From: Limnomonas spitsbergensis
Taxonomy: Eukaryota > Chlorophyta > Chlorophyceae > Chlamydomonadales
DNA: 64,000 nt
Assembly (NCBI GenBank): GCA_037349105.1
Contig: JAYJMM010000092.1
Coordinates: 1,703,501 to 1,767,500, forward strand
Direction: 5' to 3'
Below the pieces are notes generated by a model that worked only from the letters and a program-made list of their open reading frames with translations, did not search any database and was not told the origin of the DNA. Made by a program: the position numbers and the translations under genes. Of the stretch, positions 33,898 to 48,800 are shown piece after piece. Each line of letters opens with the position of its first letter. Position 1 is the first letter of the stretch.

Positions 33898-36800
33898 GTG
33901 AGCACCAGGGGCTACCTAAGGTTTCGAGCGCGACTTGTGTCAATCTAAGTCTTGCGGCATGCTTGTCTGTGCAAGGTTGTTGGGTCCCGGATTGCCATTT
34001 TCCAAGGCAAGGGCCGAGCCAGGCATGTAGAGTGGGCCGTCCCTCATGAAAATGCATGCTTAAACTGCCTTTTCGCCGCAGAGATCAACGTCCTTGCCTA
34101 CGTGACCAACTCGCCACTTTGCGAAAAGGCGCTTCAATTCGCGAAGGTGCGAGCACGCGGAGTGCTTTCAACTTTAAAATTTAGCCCACATCTGCAATTT
34201 CTATGGCAACAACTTCTTGCGCACCGGTGGAAGACTTTTATCATTTTAACATGACAAATGCTCTCCCATGTGTCATTCGATTTCATTGCCCCTCCCTCCT
34301 CGTGCGACATCCCCTCCATCCCCACATCTTGACAGTGTCTGTACTGAAACACTCCGGGGCCCGATCTATTTCCCCAACATATCATGCTTGGTTTCTCGTT
34401 GCCGATTCAACATGCCACGAGGCAGCACAGCTTGAATCTTCTCAACCCCTGGCGCCATGTCCTCCTTTTGTGTTACTGATCATGTCACTCGACCCTGCCT
34501 GCCTGTGGCCACGCATCAGAGGAAGATTCATGAACTTCAATCTTTGAAAGAGAAACTCGAATCGAAACATGATGTCTCAGCCCTTTTGGTCCCCTCATGC
34601 AGCCCAGAGCTGCTGCATTCCATGATGATGCATCATACCAGGTTTCATGCCCATACAGTCATACACCCCTTCCTTCTCCCTCCCATGCACGTAAAAATCT
34701 GCTCTCTAATTGAATGGAAAGAGATCCTTTGAGGTCACAAACAGACGCGTCAGCGTTTGCAGGTTTCCAGTTTGTAGGAGCGCCATGTCGGCGCCGCAAA
34801 CAGGCGCACGCATGTGGACCCATGTTATAATTAAGACAGCGAACAAAAGGTTACATACTTGCATCAGATGTTCAACCTCCCATCATTACTCTTCCTCCTG
34901 CCTCACCTAATCTTCCTGAACTCCTCTCATCTTAACGAATCTTGAGTGACCCAAGCCGTCCAATTAGTCCTTGGCGTAAAGGTCCCTAATTTCCCCAACA
35001 TACCACACACCATGTACCATGCACACACACCATGCACCAAGGACCATGTACCACGTACGCACACCATGCACCATGCACCACGTACACACACCATGCACCA
35101 TGTACCATGCACACTCACAATGCACCATGCACCACGTACACACACCATGCACCGCATACCATGCACACACACCATGCACCATGCACCAAGGACCATGTAC
35201 CATGCACACACACCATGCACCATGCACCACATACCATGCACACACACCATGCACCATGCACCACACACCATGCACCATGTACACACACCATGCACCATGC
35301 ACACACATCATGCACTACATACCATGTACACACACCATGCACCATGTACCATGCACACACACCATGCACCGCATACCATGCACACACACCATGCACCATG
35401 CACCAGGGACCATGCACCACGTACACACACCAATGACCATGCACCATGCACACACACCATGCAACATCTGTTTGCTCTTCTTAAAGCGCCCTACCCCCCC
35501 ACTGTTAGGCCATTCTCGCTGGGAGATGCAGTCAGCTGACCTTGGCCTACTGCGCCAGCAGCCTATACGCCCACGAGGGTATGATCGGGGTTCTGGACGT
35601 CATGGCACAGCCGCTAGCTGGATTGAACGTCAAGACAGAGGTACGCACCGACGCATAGGGTGTAAGCCTGTAAGATACCTGCTGAGCAACAGGGTATGAG
35701 GCAGCTGGTAGGAGCAAAAGATGGGCAACAGGCAAGGGCATTAGGCAGCTTCAGGTGTAAGTTTTAGGTTTGAGGGTGTAGGTTTTAGGGTGTAAGGTTA
35801 AAGTTTTAGGGTGTAGCTGTGTGGGTTTTAGGGTTGAGAACCCTGAAGACCCTGGCCTGCAGGCCGAAATATTATTACAATAATACCTCACCGGTGGTAT
35901 ATTACTTAATTTTGATGTGCAGCTGTTCACAAAGGGCAACGACCAGGCTTCCGTAGATTTGTACCGTATATTTGCTTTGGCCTCTTTCATAATTAACGTT
36001 GCTTGGGGTTGAGGGATCCATGGCTTTACTAATTAATGAGTGTTGACGCCAGTTTCCAGCGGAAAATTACGAGTTTTTGTCGTCAATTAGCTCCGAAGGC
36101 AGCATGGAAACAAACAAAGATGTTTTGCTGCCTGAGGCAAGGCAAATCAAATATGCGGTGTGCGGCGAAGCAGGAGTATCATAGTTTATGGTTGATTTAG
36201 TGCACGATACTAGATACCGATATAATACCGGTAATTATAAATGTGAACACACACATGTTATCGTATTCTTTGTGCTGCGCAGCTTTTCACTAAGGGCGAC
36301 GACCAGTCCCTCTCTGAGGCGATGCAGGAGTATGTGGCGTTGACACGGCCTGACCTCGTCATCATTGCGTCCAAGGGGCTTTGTGAGTGCTTAATTGGGT
36401 GGGGGGTAAAACATAGCTGTTGGGTGGGACATGCCAGGGACTTGACCCTAAAGCCTTAAAACCCTTGAACCCTCAAGCCGGACCTCGTCATCATCGCATC
36501 TAAGGGGCTCTGTGAGTGCTAAATTGGGTGGGGCATGCTAGGGACTTGACCCTTAAACCCTAAAACCCTAAAGCCCTTAAGCCGGACCTCGTCATCATCG
36601 CATCTAAGGGGCTCTGTGTGTTTTTAAGCGTGGGGAGGAAAGCTGTTGGGTGGGGCATGCCAGTGACTTGACCCTAAAACCCTAAAACCCTTACGCCGGA
36701 CCTCGTCAGCATTGCATCGAAGGGGCTCTGTGAGTGCTTAATTGGGTGGGGTATCATAGCTCTTGTGTGGGACATGCCAGGGACTTGATCCTGAAACCCT

Positions 36801-39800
36801 ATTACCCTTGAACTCTTAAGGCGGACCTTTTCATCATTGCATCTAAGGAGCTATGTGTGTGTTTAAAGTGTGTGGGGGAAATAGCTGTTGGGTGGGGCAT
36901 GCCAGGGACTTGACCCTAAAAGCCTGAAACCTTAAAACCCTAAGCCGGACCCCGTCATCATTGCATCCGAGGGACTGTGTGATTAGCAACCAATAATGTT
37001 TGCTTGGTGGCACTTTGGTATTTGGGCACTTGCAATTTTTCAAGGATGCTCGAGGCACTATATTAATTAAATGACAGGTCTCCGTTAGCCACTAATATCT
37101 TTTGCATCGGAGGGACTGCATGAGTGTACAGCCGGGTAGTGTCCATAAATAAACAAGTAAATACGAAGACAAGCGTATTAAATACGCAAACAACGTATGG
37201 ATGGAGGACGGCGCCCATCCTGACATAAGCATGAGACACTGCTTCCGTATATTCCGTATAATTGCGTATGACACCCGATTGGGACATGCCAGGGGCTAAA
37301 CCCTATACCCATCACCCATCATTAAGCCCAACCCTGAATGTATTTTCTAGCTTACCCCCAAACGTATTTCTTGCTTAACCCTAAACGTATTTCTTGCTTA
37401 CCCCCAAACGTATTTCTTGCTTACCCCTAAACGTATTTCTTGCTTACCCCTAAACGTATTTCTTGCTTACCCCTAAACGTATTTCTTGCCTACCCCTAAA
37501 CGTATTTCTTGCTTAACCCTAAACGTATTTCTTGCTTACCCCTAAACGTATTTCTTGCTTACCCCTAAACGTATTTCTTGCTTAACCCTAAACGTATTTC
37601 TTGCTTAACCCTAAACGTATTTCTTGCTTAACCCTAAACGTATTTCTTGCTTACCCCTGAACGTATTTCTTGCTTACCCCTAAACGTATTTCTTGCTTAC
37701 CCCTGAACGTATTTCTTGCTTACCCCTAAGCGTATTTCTTGCTTACCCCTGAACGTATTTCTTGCTTACCCCTAAACGTATTTCTTGCTTACCCCTAAAC
37801 GTATTTCTTGCTAACCCCTAAACGTATTTCTTGCTTAACCCTAAACGTATTTCTTGCTTACCCCTAAACGTATTTCTTGCTTACCCCTGAACGTATTTCT
37901 TGCTTAACCCTAAACGTATTTCTTGCTAACCCCTAAACGTATTTCTTGCTTACCCCTAAACGTATTTCTTGCTTACCCCTAAACGTATTTCTTGCTTACC
38001 CCTAAACGTATTTCTTGCTTACCCCTAAACGTATTTCTTGCTTACCCCTAAACGTATTTCTTGCTTACCCCTAAACGTATTTCTTGCTTACCCCTAAACG
38101 TATTTCTTGCTTACCCCTAAACGTATTTCTTGCTTACCCCTAAACGTATTTCTTGCTTAACCCTAAACGTATTTCTTGCTTAACCCTAAACGTATTTCTT
38201 GCTTACCCCTAAACGTATTTCTTGCTTAACCCTAAAAGTGTTTCTTGCTTAACCCTAAAAGTGTTTCTTGCTTAACCCTAAACGTATTTCTTGCTTACCC
38301 CTAAAAGTGTTTCTTGCTTAACCCTAAACGTATTTCTTGCTTAACCCTAAAAGTGTTTCTTGCTTAACCCTAAAAGTGTTTCTTGCTTAACCCTAAACGT
38401 ATTTCTTGCTTAACCCTAAACGTATTTCTTGCTTACCCCTAAACGTATTTCTTGCTTAACCCTAAAAGTATTTCTTGCTTAACCCTAAACGTATTTCCCA
38501 GCTTACCCCCCTAAGCCCGCTGTATTCCCAGCTTACCCCCCTAAGCCCGCTGTATTTCCTAGCTTACCCCCCTAAGCCCGCTGTATTTCCCTGCTTACCC
38601 CCCTAAGCCCGCTGTATTTCCCTGCTTACCCCCCTAAGCCCGCTGTATTTCCTTGCTTACCCCCCTAAGCCCGCTGTATTTCCCTGCTTACCCCCCTAAG
38701 CCCGCTGTATTTCCCTGCTTACCCCCCTAAGCCCGCTGTATTTCCCAGCTTACCCCCCTAAGCCCGCTGTATTTCCCTGCTTACCCCCCTAAGCCTGCTG
38801 TATTTCCCTGCTTACCCCCCTAAGTCCGCTGTATTTCCCTGCTTACCCCCCTAAGCCCGCTGTATTTCCTAGCTTACCCCCCTAAGCCCGCTGTATTTCC
38901 CTGCTTACCCCCCTAAGCCCGCTGTATTTCCCTGCTTACCCCCCTAAGCCCGCTGTATTTCCCAGCTTAACCCTGAGCCCGCTGTATTTCCCTGCTTACC
39001 CCTCTAAGCCCGCTGTATTTCCTAGCTTACCCCTCTAAGCCCGCTGTATTTCCCAGCTTACCCCCCTAAGCCCGCTGTATTTCCCAGCTTACCCCCCTAA
39101 GGCTGCTGTATTTCCCAGCTTACCCCCCTAAGTCCGCTGTATTTCCCAGCTTACCCCCCTAAGCCCGCTATATTTCCTAGCTTACCCCCCTAAGCCCGCT
39201 GTATTTCCCAGCTTACCCCTCTAAGCCCGCTGTATTTCCCAGCTTACCCCTCTAAGCCCGCTGTATTTCCCAGCTTACCCCTCTAAGCCTGCTGTATTTC
39301 CCAGCTTACCCCCCTAAGTCCGCTGCATTTCCCAGCTTAACCCTGAGCCCGCTGTATTTCCCAGCTTACCCCCCTAAGCCCGCTGTATTTCCCAGCTTAC
39401 CCCCCTAAGCCGCTGTATTTCCCAGCTTACCCCTCTAAGCCCGCTGTATTTCCCAGCTTAACCCTCTAAGCCGCTGTATTTCCCAGCTTACCCCCCTAAG
39501 CCCGCTGTATTTCCCAGCTTACCCCCCTAAGCCCGCTGTATTTCCCAGCTTACCCCCCTAAGCCCGCTGTATTACCTGCTTACCCCCCTAAGCCCGCTGT
39601 ATTTCCCAGCTTACCCCTCTAAGCCCGCTGTATTTCCCAGCTTACCCCCCTAAGCCCGCTGTATTTCCCAGCTTACCCCTCTAAGCCCGCTGTATTTCCC
39701 AGCTTACCCCCCTAAGTCCGCTGTATTTCCCAGCTTACCCCTCTAAGCCCGCTGTATTTCCCAGCTTACCCCCCTAAGCCCGCTGTATTTCCCAGCTTAC

Positions 39801-42800
39801 CCCCCTAAGCCCGCTGTATTTCCCAGCTTACCCCCCTAAGCCCGCTGTATTTCCCAGCTTACCCCTCTAAGCCCGCTGTATTTCCCAGCTTACCCCCCTA
39901 AGCCCGCTGTATTTCCCAGCTTACCCCCCTAAGCCCGCTGTATTTCCCAGCTTACCCCCCTGAGCCCGCTGTATTTCCCAGCTTACCCCTCTAAGCCCGC
40001 TGTATTTCCCAGCTTACCCCCCTAAGCCCGCTGTATTTCCCAGCTTAACCCTGAGCCCGCTGTATTTCCCAGCTTACCCCCCTAAGCCCGCTGTATTTCC
40101 CAGCTTAACCCTGAGCCCGCTGTATTTCCCAGCTTACCCCCCTAAGCCCGCTGTATTTCCCAGCATAACCCTGAGCCCGCTGTATTTCCCAGCTTACCCC
40201 CCTAAGCCCGCTGTATTTCCCAGCTTCACCCTGAGCCCGCTGTATTTCCCAGCTTACCCCCCTAAGCCCGCTGTATTTCCCAGCTTAACCCTGAGCCCGC
40301 TGTATTTCCCAGCTTACCCCCCTAAGCCCGCTGTATTTCCCAGCATAACCCTGAGCCCGCTGTATTTCCCAGCTTAACCCTGAGCCCGCTGTATTTCCCA
40401 GCTTACCCCCCTAAGCCCGCTGTATTTCCCAGCTTAACCCTGAGCCCGCTGTATTTCCCAGCTTACCCCTCTAAGCCCGCTGTATTTCCCAGCTTACCCC
40501 CCTAAGCCCGCTGTATTTCCCAGCTTACCCCCCTAAGCCCGCTGTATTTCCCAGCTTACCCCCCTAAGCCCGCTGTATTTCCCAGCTTACCCCTCTAAGC
40601 CCGCTGTATTTCCCAGCTTACCCCCCTAAGCCCGCTGTATTTCCCAGCTTACCCCCCTAAGCCCGCTGTATTTCCCAGCTTAACCCTGAGCCCGCTGTAT
40701 TTCCCAGCTTACCCCCCTAAGCCCGCTGTATTTCCCAGCTTGACCCTGAGCCCGCTGTATTTCCCAGCTTACCCCCCTAAGCCCGCTGTATTTCCCAGCT
40801 TACCCCTCTAAGCCCGCTGTATTTCCTAGCTTACCCCTCTAAGCCCGCTGTATTTCCCAGCTTACCCCCCTAAGCCCGCTGTATTTCCCAGCTTACCCCC
40901 CTAAGCCCGCTGTATTTCCCAGCTTACCCCCCTAAGCCCGCTGTATTTCCCAGCTTACCCCTCTAAGCCCGCTGTATTTCCCAGCTTACCCCCCTAAGCC
41001 CGCTGTATTTCCCAGCTTACCCCCCTAAGCCCGCTGTATTTCCCAGCTTAACCCTGAGCCCGCTGTATTTCCCAGCTTACCCCCCTAAGCCCGCTGTATT
41101 TCCCAGCTTGACCCTGAGCCCGCTGTATTTCCCAGCTTACCCCCCTAAGCCCGCTGTATTTCCCAGCTTACCCCTCTAAGCCCGCTGTATTTCCTAGCTT
41201 ACCCCTCTAAGCCCGCTGTATTTCCCAGCTTACCCCCCTAAGCCCGCTGTATTTCCCAGCTTAACCCTGAGCCCGCTGTATTTCCCAGCTTACCCCTCTA
41301 AGCCCGCTGTATTTCCCAGCTTACCCCCCTAAGCCCGCTGTATTTCCCAGCTTAACCCTGAGCCCGCTGTATTTCCCAGCTTACCCCCCTAAGCCCGCTG
41401 TATTTCCCAGCTTAACCCTGAGCCCGCTGTATTTCCCAGCTTACCCCCCTAAGCCCGCTGTATTTCCCAGCATAACCCTGAGCCCGCTGTATTTCCCAGC
41501 TTAACCCTGAGCCCGCTGTATTTCCCAGCTTACCCCCCTAAGCCCGCTGTATTTCCCAGCTTAACCCTGAGCCCGCTGTATTTCCCAGCTTACCCCCCTA
41601 AGCCCGCTGTATTTCCCAGCTTACCCCCCTAAGCCCGCTGTATTTCCCAGCTTACCCCCCTAAGCCCGCTGTATTTCCCAGCTTACCCCCCTAAGCCCGC
41701 TGTATTTCCCAGCTTACCCCCCTAAGCCCGCTGTATTTCCCAGCTTACCCCCCTAAGCCCGCTGTATTTCCCAGCTTACCCCCCTAAGCCCGCTGTATTT
41801 CCCAGCTTACCCCCCTAAGCCCGCTGTATTTCCCAGCTTACCCCCCTAAGCCCGCTGTATTTCCCAGCTTACCCCTCTAAGCCCGCTGTATTTCCCAGCT
41901 TACCCCCCTAAGCCCGCTGTATTTCCCAGCTTACCCCCCTAAGCCCGCTGTATTTCCCAGCTTACCCCCCTAAGCCCGCTGTATTTCCCAGCTTAACCCT
42001 GAGCCCGCTGTATTTCCCAGCTTACCCCCCTAAGCCCGCTGTATTTCCCAGCTTAACCCTGAGCCCGCTGTATTTCCCAGCTTAACCCTGAGCCCGCTGT
42101 ATTTCCCAGCTTACCCCCCTAAGCCCGCTGTATTTCCCAGCTTACCCCTCTAAGCCCGCTGTATTTCCTAGCATACCCCTCTAAGCCCGCTGTATTTCCC
42201 AGCTTACCCCCCTAAGCCCGCTGTATTTCCCAGCTTACCCCCCTAAGCCCGCTGTATTTCCCAGCTTACCCCCCTAAGCCCGCTGTATTTCCCAGCTTAC
42301 CCCTCTAAGCCCGCTGTATTTCCCAGCTTACCCCCGTAAGCCCGCTGTATTTCCCAGCTTACCCCCCTAAGCCCGCTGTATTTCCCAGCTTAACCCTGAG
42401 CCCGCTGTATTTCCCAGCTTACCCCCCTAAGCCCGCTGTATTTCCCAGCTTGACCCTGAGCCCGCTGTATTTCCCAGCTTACCCCCCTAAGCCCGCTGTA
42501 TTTCCCAGCTTACCCCTCTAAGCCCGCTGTATTTCCTAGCTTACCCCTCTAAGCCCGCTGTATTTCCCAGCTTACCCCCCTAAGCCCGCTGTATTTCCCA
42601 GCTTAACCCTGAGCCCGCTGTATTTCCCAGCTTACCCCTCTAAGCCCGCTGTATTTCCCAGCTTACCCCCCTAAGCCCGCTGTATTTCCCAGCTTAACCC
42701 TGAGCCCGCTGTATTTCCCAGCTTACCCCCCTAAGCCCGCTGTATTTCCCAGCTTAACCCTGAGCCCGCTGTATTTCCCAGCTTACCCCCCTAAGCCCGC

Positions 42801-45800
42801 TGTATTTCCCAGCATAACCCTGAGCCCGCTGTATTTCCCAGCTTAACCCTGAGCCCGCTGTATTTCCCAGCTTACCCCCCTAAGCCCGCTGTATTTCCCA
42901 GCTTAACCCTGAGCCCGCTGTATTTCCCAGCTTACCCCCCTAAGCCCGCTGTATTTCCCAGCTTACCCCCCTAAGCCCGCTGTATTTCCCAGCTTACCCC
43001 CCTAAGCCCGCTGTATTTCCCAGCTTACCCCCCTAAGCCCATTGTATTTCCCAGCTTACCCCCCTAAGCCCGCTGTATTTCCCAGCTTACCCCTCTAAGC
43101 CCGCTGTATTTCCCAGCTTACCCCCCTAAGCCCGCTGTATTTCCCAGCTTACCCCCCTAAGCCCGCTGTATTTCCCAGCTTACCCCCCTAAGCCCGCTGT
43201 ATTTCCCAGCTTAACCCTGAGCCCGCTGTATTTCCCAGCTTACCCCCCTAAGCCCGCTGTATTTCCCAGCTTAACCCTGAGCCCGCTGTATTTCCCAGCT
43301 TAACCCTGAGCCCGCTGTATTTCCCAGCTTACCCCCCTAAGCCCGCTGTATTTCCCAGCTTACCCCTCTAAGCCCGCTGTATTTCCTAGCTTACCCCTCT
43401 AAGCCCGCTGTATTTCCCAGCTTACCCCCCTAAGCCCGCTGTATTTCCCAGCTTAACCCTGAGCCCGCTGTATTTCCCAGCTTACCCCTCTAAGCCCGCT
43501 GTATTTCCCAGCTTACCCCCCTAAGCCCGCTGTATTTCCCAGCTTGACCCTGAGCCCGCTGTATTTCCCAGCTTACCCCCCTAAGCCCGCTGTATTTCCC
43601 AGCTTACCCCTCTAAGCCCGCTGTATTTCCTAGCTTACCCCTCTAAGCCCGCTGTATTTCCCAGCTTACCCCCCTAAGCCCGCTGTATTTCCCAGCTTAA
43701 CCCTGAGCCCGCTGTATTTCCCAGCTTACCCCTCTAAGCCCGCTGTATTTCCCAGCTTACCCCCCTAAGCCCGCTGTATTTCCCAGCTTAACCCTGAGCC
43801 CGCTGTATTTCCCAGCTTACCCCCCTAAGCCCGCTGTATTTCCCAGCTTAACCCTGAGCCCGCTGTATTTCCCAGCTTACCCCCCTAAGCCCGCTGTATT
43901 TCCCAGCATAACCCTGAGCCCGCTGTATTTCCCAGCTTAACCCTGAGCCCGCTGTATTTCCCAGCTTACCCCCCTAAGCCCGCTGTATTTCCCAGCTTAA
44001 CCCTGAGCCCGCTGTATTTCCCAGCTTACCCCCCTAAGCCCGCTGTATTTCCCAGCTTACCCCCCTAAGCCCGCTGTATTTCCCAGCTTACCCCCCTAAG
44101 CCCGCTGTATTTCCCAGCTTACCCCCCTAAGCCCGCTGTATTTCCCAGCTTACCCCCCTAAGCCCGCTGTATTTCCCAGCTTACCCCCCTAAGCCCGCTG
44201 TATTTCCCAGCTTACCCCCCTAAGCCCGCTGTATTTCCCAGCTTACCCCCCTAAGCCCGCTGTATTTCCCAGCTTACCCCCCTAAGCCCGCTGTATTTCC
44301 CAGCTTACCCCTCTAAGCCCGCTGTATTTCCCAGCTTACCCCCCTAAGCCCGCTGTATTTCCCAGCTTACCCCCCTAAGCCCGCTGTATTTCCCAGCTTA
44401 CCCCCCTAAGCCCGCTGTATTTCCCAGCTTAACCCTGAGCCCGCTGTATTTCCCAGCTTACCCCCCTAAGCCCGCTGTATTTCCCAGCTTAACCCTGAGC
44501 CCGCTGTATTTCCCAGCTTAACCCTGAGCCCGCTGTATTTCCCAGCTTACCCCCCTAAGCCCGCTGTATTTCCCAGCTTACCCCTCTAAGCCCGCTGTAT
44601 TTCCTAGCATACCCCTCTAAGCCCGCTGTATTTCCCAGCTTACCCCCCTAAGCCCGCTGTATTTCCCAGCTTACCCCCCTAAGCCCGCTGTATTTCCCAG
44701 CTTACCCCCCTAAGCCCGCTGTATTTCCCAGCTTACCCCTCTAAGCCCGCTGTATTTCCCAGCTTACCCCCGTAAGCCCGCTGTATTTCCCAGCTTACCC
44801 CCCTAAGCCCGCTGTATTTCCCAGCTTAACCCTGAGCCCGCTGTATTTCCCAGCTTACCCCCCTAAGCCCGCTGTATTTCCCAGCTTGACCCTGAGCCCG
44901 CTGTATTTCCCAGCTTACCCCCCTAAGCCCGCTGTATTTCCCAGCTTACCCCTCTAAGCCCGCTGTATTTCCTAGCTTACCCCTCTAAGCCCGCTGTATT
45001 TCCCAGCTTACCCCCCTAAGCCCGCTGTATTTCCCAGCTTAACCCTGAGCCCGCTGTATTTCCCAGCTTACCCCTCTAAGCCCGCTGTATTTCCCAGCTT
45101 ACCCCCCTAAGCCCGCTGTATTTCCCAGCTTAACCCTGAGCCCGCTGTATTTCCCAGCTTACCCCCCTAAGCCCGCTGTATTTCCCAGCTTAACCCTGAG
45201 CCCGCTGTATTTCCCAGCTTACCCCCCTAAGCCCGCTGTATTTCCCAGCATAACCCTGAGCCCGCTGTATTTCCCAGCTTAACCCTGAGCCCGCTGTATT
45301 TCCCAGCTTACCCCCCTAAGCCCGCTGTATTTCCCAGCTTAACCCTGAGCCCGCTGTATTTCCCAGCTTACCCCCCTAAGCCCGCTGTATTTCCCAGCTT
45401 ACCCCCCTAAGCCCATTGTATTTCCCAGCTTACCCCCCTAAGCCCGCTGTATTTCCCAGCTTACCCCTCTAAGCCCGCTGTATTTCCCAGCTTACCCCCC
45501 TAAGCCCGCTGTATTTCCCAGCTTACCCCCCTAAGCCCGCTGTATTTCCCAGCTTACCCCCCTAAGCCCGCTGTATTTCCCAGCTTAACCCTGAGCCCGC
45601 TGTATTTCCCAGCTTACCCCCCTAAGCCCGCTGTATTTCCCAGCTTAACCCTGAGCCCGCTGTATTTCCCAGCTTAACCCTGAGCCCGCTGTATTTCCCA
45701 GCTTACCCCCCTAAGCCCGCTGTATTTCCCAGCTTACCCCTCTAAGCCCGCTGTATTTCCTAGCTTACCCCTCTAAGCCCGCTGTATTTCCCAGCTTACC

Positions 45801-48800
45801 CCCCTAAGCCCGCTGTATTTCCCAGCTTAACCCTGAGCCCGCTGTATTTCCCAGCTTACCCCTCTAAGCCCGCTGTATTTCCCAGCTTACCCCCCTAAGC
45901 CCGCTGTATTTCCCAGCTTAACCCTGAGCCCGCTGTATTTCCCAGCTTACCCCCCTAAGCCCGCTGTATTTCCCAGCTTAACCCTGAGCCCGCTGTATTT
46001 CCCAGCTTACCCCCCTAAGCCCGCTGTATTTCCCAGCTTAACCCTGAGCCCGCTGTATTTCCCAGCTTAACCCTGAGCCCGCTGTATTTCCCAGCTTACC
46101 CCCCTAAGCCCGCTGTATTTCCCAGCTTAACCCTGAGCCCGCTGTATTTCCCAGCTTACCCCCCTAAGCCCGCTGTATTTCCCAGCTTAACCCCCTAAGC
46201 CCGCTGTATTTCCCAGCTTACCCCTCTAAGCCTGCTGTATTTCCCAGATTACCCCCCTAAGCCCGCTGTATTTCCCAGCTTACCCCCCTAAGCCCGCTGT
46301 ATTTCCCAGCTTACCCCCCTAAGCCCGCTGTATTTCCCAGCTTACCCCTCTAAGCCCGCTGTATTTCCCAGCTTACCCCCCTAAGCCCGCTGTATTTCCC
46401 AGCTTACCCCCCTAAGCCCGCTGTATTTCCCAGCTTACCCCCCTAAGCCCGCTGTATTTCCCAGCTTAACCCCCTAAGCCCGCTGTATTTCCCAGCTTAC
46501 CCCCCTAAGCCCGCTGTATTTCCTAGCTTAACCCTGAGCCCGCTGTATTTCCCAGCTTACCCCCCTAAGCCCGCTGTATTTCCCAGCTTGACCCTGAGCC
46601 CGCTGTATTTCCCAGCTTACCCCCCTAAGCCCGCTGTATTTCCCAGCTTACCCCTCTAAGCCTGCTGTATTTCCCAGCTTACCCCCCTAAGCCCGCTGTA
46701 TTTCCCAGCTTACCCCTCTAAGCCCGCTGTATTTCCTAGCTTACCCCTCTAAGCCCGCTGTATTTCCCAGCTTACCCCCCTAAGCCCGCTGTATTTCCCA
46801 GCTTACCCCCCTAAGCCCGCTGTATTTCCCAGCTTACCCCCCTAAGCCCGCTGTATTTCCCAGCTTACCCCCCTAAGCCCGCTGTATTTCCCAGCTTAAC
46901 CCCCTAAGCCCGCTGTATTTCCCAGCTTACCCCCCTAAGCCCGCTGTATTTCCCAGCTTAACCCTGAGCCCGCTGTATTTCCCAGCTTACCCCCCTAAGC
47001 CCGCTGTATTTCCCAGCTTGACCCTGAGCCCGCTGTATTTCCCAGCTTACCCCCCTAAGCCCGCTGTATTTCCCAGCTTACCCCTCTAAGCCCGCTGTAT
47101 TTCCTAGCTTACCCCTCTAAGCCCGCTGTATTTCCCAGCTTACCCCCCTAAGCCCGCTGTATTTCCCAGCTTAACCCTGAGCCCGCTGTATTTCCCAGCT
47201 TACCCCTCTAAGCCCGCTGTATTTCCCAGCTTACCCCCCTAAGCCCGCTGTATTTCCCAGCTTAACCCTGAGCCCGCTGTATTTCCCAGCTTACCCCCCT
47301 AAGCCCGCTGTATTTCCCAGCTTAACCCTGAGCCCGCTGTATTTCCCAGCTTACCCCCCTAAGCCCGCTGTATTTCCCAGCATAACCCTGAGCCCGCTGT
47401 ATTTCCCAGCTTAACCCTGAGCCCGCTGTATTTCCCAGCTTACCCCCCTAAGCCCGCTGTATTTCCCAGCTTAACCCTGAGCCCGCTGTATTTCCCAGCT
47501 TACCCCCCTAAGCCCGCTGTATTTCCCAGCTTACCCCCCTAAGCCCGCTGTATTTCCCAGCTTACCCCCCTAAGCCCGCTGTATTTCCCAGCTTACCCCT
47601 CTAAGCCCGCTGTATTTCCCAGCTTACCCCCCTAAGCCCGCTGTATTTCCCAGCTTACCCCCCTAAGCCCGCTGTATTTCCCAGCTTACCCCCCTAAGCC
47701 CGCTGTATTTCCCAGCTTAACCCTGAGCCCGCTGTATTTCCCAGCTTACCCCCCTAAGCCCGCTGTATTTCCCAGCTTAACCCTGAGCCCGCTGTATTTC
47801 CCAGCTTAACCCTGAGCCCGCTGTATTTCCCAGCTTACCCCCCTAAGCCCGCTGTATTTCCCAGCTTACCCCTCTAAGCCCGCTGTATTTCCTAGCTTAC
47901 CCCTCTAAGCCCGCTGTATTTCCCAGCTTACCCCCCTAAGCCCGCTGTATTTCCCAGCTTAACCCTGAGCCCGCTGTATTTCCCAGCTTACCCCTCTAAG
48001 CCCGCTGTATTTCCCAGCTTACCCCCCTAAGCCCGCTGTATTTCCCAGCTTAACCCTGAGCCCGCTGTATTTCCCAGCTTACCCCCCTAAGCCCGCTGTA
48101 TTTCCCAGCTTAACCCTGAGCCCGCTGTATTTCCCAGCTTACCCCCCTAAGCCCGCTGTATTTCCCAGCTTAACCCTGAGCCCGCTGTATTTCCCAGCTT
48201 AACCCTGAGCCCGCTGTATTTCCCAGCTTACCCCCCTAAGCCCGCTGTATTTCCCAGCTTAACCCTGAGCCCGCTGTATTTCCCAGCTTACCCCCCTAAG
48301 CCCGCTGTATTTCCCAGCTTACCCCCCTAAGCCCGCTGTATTTCCCAGCTTAACCCCCTAAGCCCGCTGTATTTCCCAGCTTACCCCTCTAAGCCTGCTG
48401 TATTTCCCAGATTACCCCCCTAAGCCCGCTGTATTTCCCAGCTTACCCCCCTAAGCCCGCTGTATTTCCCAGCTTACCCCCCTAAGCCCGCTGTATTTCC
48501 CAGCTTACCCCTCTAAGCCCGCTGTATTTCCCAGCTTACCCCCCTAAGCCCGCTGTATTTCCCAGCTTACCCCCCTAAGCCCGCTGTATTTCCCAGCTTA
48601 CCCCTCTAAGTCCGCTGTATTTCCCAGCTTACCCCTCTAAGCCCGCTGTATTTCCCAGCTTACCCCCCTAAGCCCGCTGTATTTCCTAGCTTACCCCTCT
48701 AAGCCCGCTGTATTTCCCAGCTTACCCCCCTAAGCCCGCTGTATTTCCCAGCTTACCCCCCTAAGCCCGCTGTATTTCCCAGCTTACCCCCCTAAGCCCA

